A DNA stretch of 8,634 nt, taken from NCBI GenBank assembly GCA_905372265.1, contig CAJPOL010000076.1, forward strand, positions 1 through 8,634, written 5' to 3'. Below, piece after piece: positions 5,517 to 8,634 of this stretch. A program made the position numbers and the translations under genes. The DNA comes from an uncultured Treponema sp. Lineage in GTDB: Bacteria > Spirochaetota > Spirochaetia > Treponematales > Treponemataceae. The notes under the pieces were generated by a model, which worked only from the letters and a program-made list of their open reading frames with translations, had not been told where the DNA came from and searched no databases. Each line of letters opens with the position of its first letter. Position 1 is the first letter of the stretch.

Positions 5517-6470
5517 CTTTGCCTCGCTGTATACGCCCCTCTTTATGCGCAGGAAATACCGGCATGGATTTCCGGCAAAGACCTCTACTTTCCATCTGAC
5601 ACCTATCTCAGCGCTCTCGGCATAGGAAATACCAATCAAGCATCGCGTAACGATGCAATCTCACAGCTCACCCTCTATTTTAATTCATCCATAACCGTAA
5701 ACAATACAACAAGTGCCTCTATAAAAGAAACGCGCGATTCCGTAGATAAAACGCGGAGCCTCTCATCCGAAGTCGCCGTTTTTTCGGAAGCGGAATTGCC
5801 GCCGCTTTCATTCACGGAAGCTTTTTTTAATAAAAAAGACCAAAAATGGTACATCTGCGCCTCTATCAATAAAAAAGAAGCGGCAAAAATCTATGCAGCG
5901 GAACTGCAAACCGGTATTAAAAACGCCGAACTTACGCTGAAAAAACTGCAAACGGCCTCTTCCTTTACAAAATTTGTCGATTTATCAAAAACGGTAAAAG
6001 AACTGTCTGCCCTGCAAAAGACAGCGGAAAAATTAACCGTGTTGGACTTTGCAAACGGCAAAAACCTGCACTCAACAGTCGTTATGCTTAAAAATGACTG
6101 TACTGCGCAACGGCAAGCATTAAAAGATCAGATGAGATTTTCCATTCACATTGAAAACGATTGTGATGACGCCGTTGCAACCGCTTTGCAGGAAATCCTT
6201 GAGGCTGAAGGCTTTATATACGACCCTGACGGCGACTTATGCATTCAAGGGAACGTTAAAACCGCCGTAACGGAGAACAATGCCGGTGTTTTTGTAACGC
6301 CCCGCCTGTCGCTTAACATTATCGATGTAAAAAACGGCCGAAAATCGCTCGCTTCTTATGCAAAAGCGTATAAAAAATGGGGACACGTTAATTTGGAGAG
6401 CGCACAAAAAAAGGCCTTTTCTGAACTTGAAAAAGATCTGCGGTTGCATTTTTGGGAAATGTTTCGGTAA
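5466..6470 (+). CDS. Secreted LPP20-like envelope protein, phase-variable candidate, probably OFF here
   Basis: Read from a TTG at 5466, the product is 334 residues. Residues 1-28 are a signal peptide built largely from the octamer tract and ending PLYA|QEIPAW. About 30-135 resemble LPP20 lipoprotein domains: EIPAWISGKDLYFPSDTYLS, then LGIGNTNQASRNDAISQL, and the late WYICASINKKEAAKIY strand. A helical, coiled-coil-like region (about 135-210) and an alpha/beta C-domain (about 220-330) follow. There is no lipobox Cys at the expected site. No ATG or ribosome-binding site lies in frame; a TAA at 5454 closes this frame upstream, leaving only TTG codons inside the repeats. Two of those (5490, 5514) are alternative starts. 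It heads the three-gene envelope module. Function unknown; LPP20-type domains also occur in flagellar FlgP/FlgT proteins. Confidence 0.7.
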   Translation: MRTCVLAYLRTCVLAYLLCLAVYAPLYAQEIPAWISGKDLYFPSDTYLSALGIGNTNQASRNDAISQLTLYFNSSITVNNTTSASIKETRDSVDKTRSLSSEVAVFSEAELPPLSFTEAFFNKKDQKWYICASINKKEAAKIYAAELQTGIKNAELTLKKLQTASSFTKFVDLSKTVKELSALQKTAEKLTVLDFANGKNLHSTVVMLKNDCTAQRQALKDQMRFSIHIENDCDDAVATALQEILEAEGFIYDPDGDLCIQGNVKTAVTENNAGVFVTPRLSLNIIDVKNGRKSLASYAKAYKKWGHVNLESAQKKAFSELEKDLRLHFWEMFR

Positions 6471-6482
6471 CGGAAATTTCCG
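6471..6482. repeat. 12-bp palindrome directly after the stop codon
   Basis: The sequence cggaaatttccg is its own reverse complement and begins at the base after the TAA at 6468-6470. It has no T-run after it. It could be a protein-binding site or chance. Confidence 0.4.
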
Positions 6483-6500
6483 GTGGATGCCGCATGATTC

Positions 6501-6564
6501 GTGCAGAGGTTTTCATACCCCGGCGCTTCTTGAGCCGTAATAAAGGGTATGAAAACCGGCTGCA
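6501..6564. repeat. Large structured inverted repeat between the first two envelope genes
   Basis: The 13-base arms ggttttcataccc (6508-6520) and gggtatgaaaacc (6545-6557) are exact reverse complements. Beyond a small bulge the pairing continues with tgcag (6502-6506) and ctgca (6560-6564). The 24-base loop holds a second short stem, cggc (6521-6524) with gccg (6534-6537). No T-run follows, so it is more likely an RNA processing or stability element, or a repeat insertion, than a terminator. It lies about 60 bases before the next start codon. Confidence 0.65.
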
Positions 6565-6621
6565 ACCGCCTCGATGCTCTGCGTCGGGAATATTTTATTA
6601 TTTTATTCATGGAGGGAAAAA

Positions 6622-7329
6622 ATGAGTAAAAATTTGGTCAAAACGGTTTTGGTGTTATCGGCAGCTTTAATGCTGATGGCAGGGTGTGTTTCAACGGGAG
6701 CTGCAACGGCACAAAATGCGCCGCGTCAGGCTTCCGGTAATGCTCGTAATCTCAAGTTTGAGATTACCGATTGGCAAGGGGCTTCTTTCGGAGCGGAAAT
6801 CCCCGAATGGGCGCGAATTGTTCTGACAGATAAAGAAGAACTTGATCGTATTGCGGCAGCTCCCACGTATAAGGATTTAGCGGTACGGACCGCTTCGGCG
6901 CAAGGCAAGGATGTTGATCTGTTAAAGCGGTGGGTTCAAAACGATATTGCAGCGGCGGTTGCCCGTGAAATTGCACAGACAATTACGGTAAAATCCGGTC
7001 AGGGAATGAGCGGTAATAAGGACAGCGATAATGACGCGCAAAAATTGCTTCAGGATGTGATGGGCGTTTTTTCGTCCGTTACCTTAAACGGGCTTGAAAA
7101 GAGCCGCGACTTTTGGGTTCAGCGGCGCGACAAGCAGAGCGGAAAGGAAAGTTATGAATATGTTGCCGTGTATGTCATCAACAAAGAGAATTTGCTGCTG
7201 CAAATAGACAGAGCGCTGGGTAAAGTCGCTGCAAAAACCGAAAAAGAGAAAGCGATGTTAACAGATATTAAAGCTGCAATAAAAACCTCTGCCGATAAAG
7301 TTCAGCATATTGATTTCGGTGAGCAATAA
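6622..7329 (+). CDS. Lipoprotein with LPP20-like domain
   Basis: The 235-residue product has a lipoprotein signal peptide: basic MSKNLVK, a hydrophobic core, and the lipobox LMAGC with Cys22 as the predicted lipidated residue. A flexible Ala/Gln-rich linker follows. About 44-195 contain EIPEWARIVL (59-68), a long helical stretch through DIAAAVAREIAQTI, GLEKSRDFWVQ, and YEYVAVYVINKENLLLQI (about 177-195). The EIPxW opening and the Y-x-x-A-x-V-x-INKE strand mirror the preceding gene, so the two may be divergent members of one LPP20-like family. The start at 6622 is chosen over an upstream in-frame ATG at 6574 because GGAGGG (6611-6616) is spaced 5 bases and gives a clean lipoprotein signal. The next gene begins 22 bases after its stop. 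Confidence 0.8.
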   Translation: MSKNLVKTVLVLSAALMLMAGCVSTGAATAQNAPRQASGNARNLKFEITDWQGASFGAEIPEWARIVLTDKEELDRIAAAPTYKDLAVRTASAQGKDVDLLKRWVQNDIAAAVAREIAQTITVKSGQGMSGNKDSDNDAQKLLQDVMGVFSSVTLNGLEKSRDFWVQRRDKQSGKESYEYVAVYVINKENLLLQIDRALGKVAAKTEKEKAMLTDIKAAIKTSADKVQHIDFGEQ

Positions 7330-7351
7330 AAAAGGAAACAGGAAATATACT

Positions 7352-8227
7352 ATGAAAAAATTGAGTATTTTTACCGGTCTGCTTTTGTGTGCCGGCTTTG
7401 CCTTTGCCGCAGATTTGCAGACCGCATTAAAAGAAACGGCGGAACAGTTTTCCGCATCGCTTAAACCGAAAAGCGTTGTTGCGATTATCGGTATTCATTC
7501 CGAAAGTCCTGCATTAAGCGAGTTTATGCTGGATGAACTAACTTTGCAGCTTGTTAAGATGAAAAAACTTACCATTGCCGACCGTGCAAACTTGGAAGTA
7601 ATAAAAAAAGAGATGAGCTTTCAGCTTTCGGGGGAAGTCGGCGATGAATCCATTCAGCAGTTAGGTGCCAAGATCGGTGCGGAAACGGTTATTCAAGGCG
7701 TTTTTAAACCACTAGGTAAAAGCGCTTATTACACATTAACCATACGCGCATTAAACGTTACGACAGCCGCCGTTACGGATATGTACCGCACAACTGTAGA
7801 GTTGAATAACGTTGAAGCGGAGATGCTGGGAAAAACAGCAACGGTGAAAAATCCAAAAGCGCAATACAGTGCAGGAATGGTCGGATTCCAAAACCTTCTA
7901 TTCGGACTTGGTTCATATAGAACCGGACATCCCGGCGACGGCGCAGTATTGACCGTCGGACATATTGTCGGCTGGGGATGCTTCTTTGCTGGTATTGGTA
8001 TAGGAACCAATGACTCCCGTGGTACTAATGTAGCCGCTCCTATACTTGGGATAGGGGGCATCATCGTAGAAGTAGGGGCCATTATTTATGGTTTTGTTAT
8101 GCCGGCTGTTCATCTTAAACGCGCGAGGGTGCTTGCATACGGCAATAACTCCGGCCTCAAGTTTGATCTTACCTATACCTCCGCAGGAAACATAGCGCCG
8201 CGCATTTCGTACGTGCTCCGCTATTGA
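7352..8227 (+). CDS. Exported CsgG/LpoB-like protein with hydrophobic C-terminal region
   Basis: The 291-residue product starts with a signal peptide (MKKLSIFTGLLLCAGFAFA|ADL). About 38-150 match the CsgG/LpoB/FlgO-type fold: VVAIIGIHSESPALSEFMLD, then LTIADRANLEVIKKEMSFQL, SGEVGDESIQQLGAKIGAET and VIQGVFKPLG. About 165-250 are Gly-rich and hydrophobic with two likely membrane segments (about 196-215 and 224-250), reminiscent of P13-type spirochaetal membrane proteins. A short beta-like tail ends in ISYVLRY, with the terminal aromatic common in outer-membrane proteins. The start at 7352 is chosen over an in-frame ATG at 7310 because of AGGA (7340-7343) and the clean signal peptide; 7310 would overlap the preceding gene. 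CsgG-type proteins form outer-membrane pores or lipoprotein cofactors; the exact role is unknown. Confidence 0.78.
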   Translation: MKKLSIFTGLLLCAGFAFAADLQTALKETAEQFSASLKPKSVVAIIGIHSESPALSEFMLDELTLQLVKMKKLTIADRANLEVIKKEMSFQLSGEVGDESIQQLGAKIGAETVIQGVFKPLGKSAYYTLTIRALNVTTAAVTDMYRTTVELNNVEAEMLGKTATVKNPKAQYSAGMVGFQNLLFGLGSYRTGHPGDGAVLTVGHIVGWGCFFAGIGIGTNDSRGTNVAAPILGIGGIIVEVGAIIYGFVMPAVHLKRARVLAYGNNSGLKFDLTYTSAGNIAPRISYVLRY

Positions 8228-8230
8228 TAC

Positions 8231-8267
8231 GTCCTTTGCGGTTAAATAAAATAAAACCGCGGAGGAC
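8231..8267. repeat. 13-bp stem-loop just after the last envelope gene
   Basis: gtcctttgcggtt (8231-8243) pairs with aaccgcggaggac (8255-8267) through 11 Watson-Crick and 2 G-U pairs around an 11-base A/T loop, three bases after the stop codon. It may act as a transcript end or stabiliser, but it lacks a following T-run. It is also the start of the right-hand dispersed repeat block. Confidence 0.55.
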
Positions 8268-8373
8268 GCTAAGAACGCAGAGGGAATTGAGGAATAACAT
8301 TGGTATGGGAGCCCTTACCGAATCCTTTGCGAACTCTGCGGGCTTAGCGGTTAATAAAATAGAACCGCGGAGG
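8255..8373. repeat. Dispersed repeat block, right copy
   Basis: The 16-base arm cgctaagaacgcagag (8267-8282) is opposed by ctctgcgggcttagcg (8334-8349); the arms are reverse complements except for two central bases. A third piece, gcggtt then an A/T loop then aaccgcggagg (8346-8373), repeats the opening hairpin. The same units lie in 5171-5315, so the envelope module is bracketed by this family. I see no gene in 8228-8374. Confidence 0.8.
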
Positions 8374-8374
8374 T

Positions 8375-8634
8375 TTTAGCCGCTTCTGTGTCTTTGGAAC
8401 CGATGAGAATAAAGATATTATGATCGAATTTGTCTCATTGGTTACGAATTTGCGCAAAGACGATTTTGATGATGTCCGTATCGAAAACACTGAACAAATC
8501 CCGCACTTTTATAAGGATAAAACAGGATGGCTCGACATAAAAATCCGCTTAAACGACGGCCGCAAAATTGATGTGGAAATGTCGTTTTCCGATAGACATC
8601 CGTGTCTATCGGAAAACACGAGTTTTGCCTTTCA
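8375..8634 (+). pseudogene. Rpn/PDDEXK_2-family nuclease remnant, 5'-truncated
   Basis: One frame is open from just after a TAG at 8360 to the window edge. From about 8378 it reads SFRFCVFGTDENKDIMIEF, matching the family's xFKxxFGTEENKDILIxF opening, then continues to DKTGWLDIKIRLNDGRKIDV-EM, the D...ExQ-type catalytic region (Rpn recombination-promoting nucleases/putative transposases). The usual first 10-15 residues, with a start codon, are missing where the dispersed repeat ends. An ATG at 8420 exists, but homology extends upstream of it and it has no good ribosome-binding site. The conserved E-x-Q is E-M-S here, and similarity stops at the 8584-8617 hairpin. Most likely a decayed gene; the right end is outside the window. 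Confidence 0.6.
8584..8617. repeat. Perfect 15-bp hairpin within the Rpn remnant
   Basis: The arms gttttccgatagaca (8584-8598) and tgtctatcggaaaac (8603-8617) are exact reverse complements around the loop tccg. It begins where Rpn-family similarity ends, so it probably belongs to an inserted palindromic repeat. It is followed by acgagttttgcc rather than a T-run. Confidence 0.8.

Noticed and set aside
5393..5599. Frame starting at ATG 5393 as an independent 68-residue gene
   Set aside because: After the tract it reads the LPP20-like gene out of frame and stops; it is better explained as the displaced N-terminus of that gene.
5320..5639. Reverse-strand open frames rich in RKYASTQV repeats
   Set aside because: The repetition is just the octamer tract translated backwards; they have no ribosome-binding site or family resemblance.
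7729..8113. Reverse-strand open frames opposite the CsgG-like gene
   Set aside because: They are shadows of a gene with a clear signal peptide and family motifs on the plus strand.
8420..8634. Intact Rpn gene starting at ATG 8420
   Set aside because: Family-like residues continue in frame upstream of this ATG, and there is no good ribosome-binding site, so truncation is more likely.

Overview
The window looks like chromosomal DNA of an oral or host-associated Treponema-type spirochaete. This is inferred from the style of the proteins (an infC-rpmI-rplT operon followed by ZapB/ZapA-like genes, a GAF/HD-GYP protein, LPP20-like and CsgG-like envelope proteins, and an Rpn-family remnant) and from the density of palindromic intergenic repeats. 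No rRNA or other species marker is present, so the genus is a reasoned guess.

Layout. (1) 1-350 is accessory DNA. It holds the N-terminus of a leftward transposase that leaves the window, a candidate promoter overlapping a 15-bp palindrome, and a run of hairpins that includes a perfect 41-bp palindrome with integron attC-like end boxes. (2) 401-2852 is a compact rightward operon: a consensus-like promoter, then infC (TTG start), rpmI, rplT, a coiled-coil ZapB-like gene, zapA and a YaiI/YqxD (DUF188) gene. The last four are joined by gaps of a few bases or by overlaps. (3) 2791-5099 is a leftward two-gene operon: a NYN-OST-HTH-cold-shock-like protein (putative RNA nuclease) coupled through TAATG to a GAF/HD-GYP protein (putative cyclic-di-GMP phosphodiesterase). 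Its 3' end runs 62 bp into the YaiI gene on the opposite strand. (4) About 5170-8375 is an envelope module of three rightward genes: a secreted LPP20-like protein, an LPP20-like lipoprotein, and a CsgG/LpoB-like protein with a hydrophobic C-terminal half. Copies of one dispersed repeat family, with units such as cgctaagaacgcagag, lie on both sides. (5) 8375-8634 is a 5'-truncated Rpn/PDDEXK_2 remnant, with a perfect 15-bp hairpin directly after its conserved core.

The most striking feature is a tract of seven perfect 8-bp units (cgtacttg, 5461-5516) inside the signal-peptide coding region of the first envelope gene. Eight is not a multiple of three, so each gain or loss of a unit changes the frame. 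As sequenced, the only ATG upstream (5393) is out of frame with the mature protein. Alleles with 2, 5, 8 or 11 units would restore the frame, and the two-unit version would read as an ordinary signal peptide. This is the layout of a phase-variable (contingency) locus, here placed at the head of an envelope operon with some resemblance to FlgO/FlgP/FlgT or CsgG-type outer-membrane assemblies. Phase variation is inferred from one allele and has not been shown.
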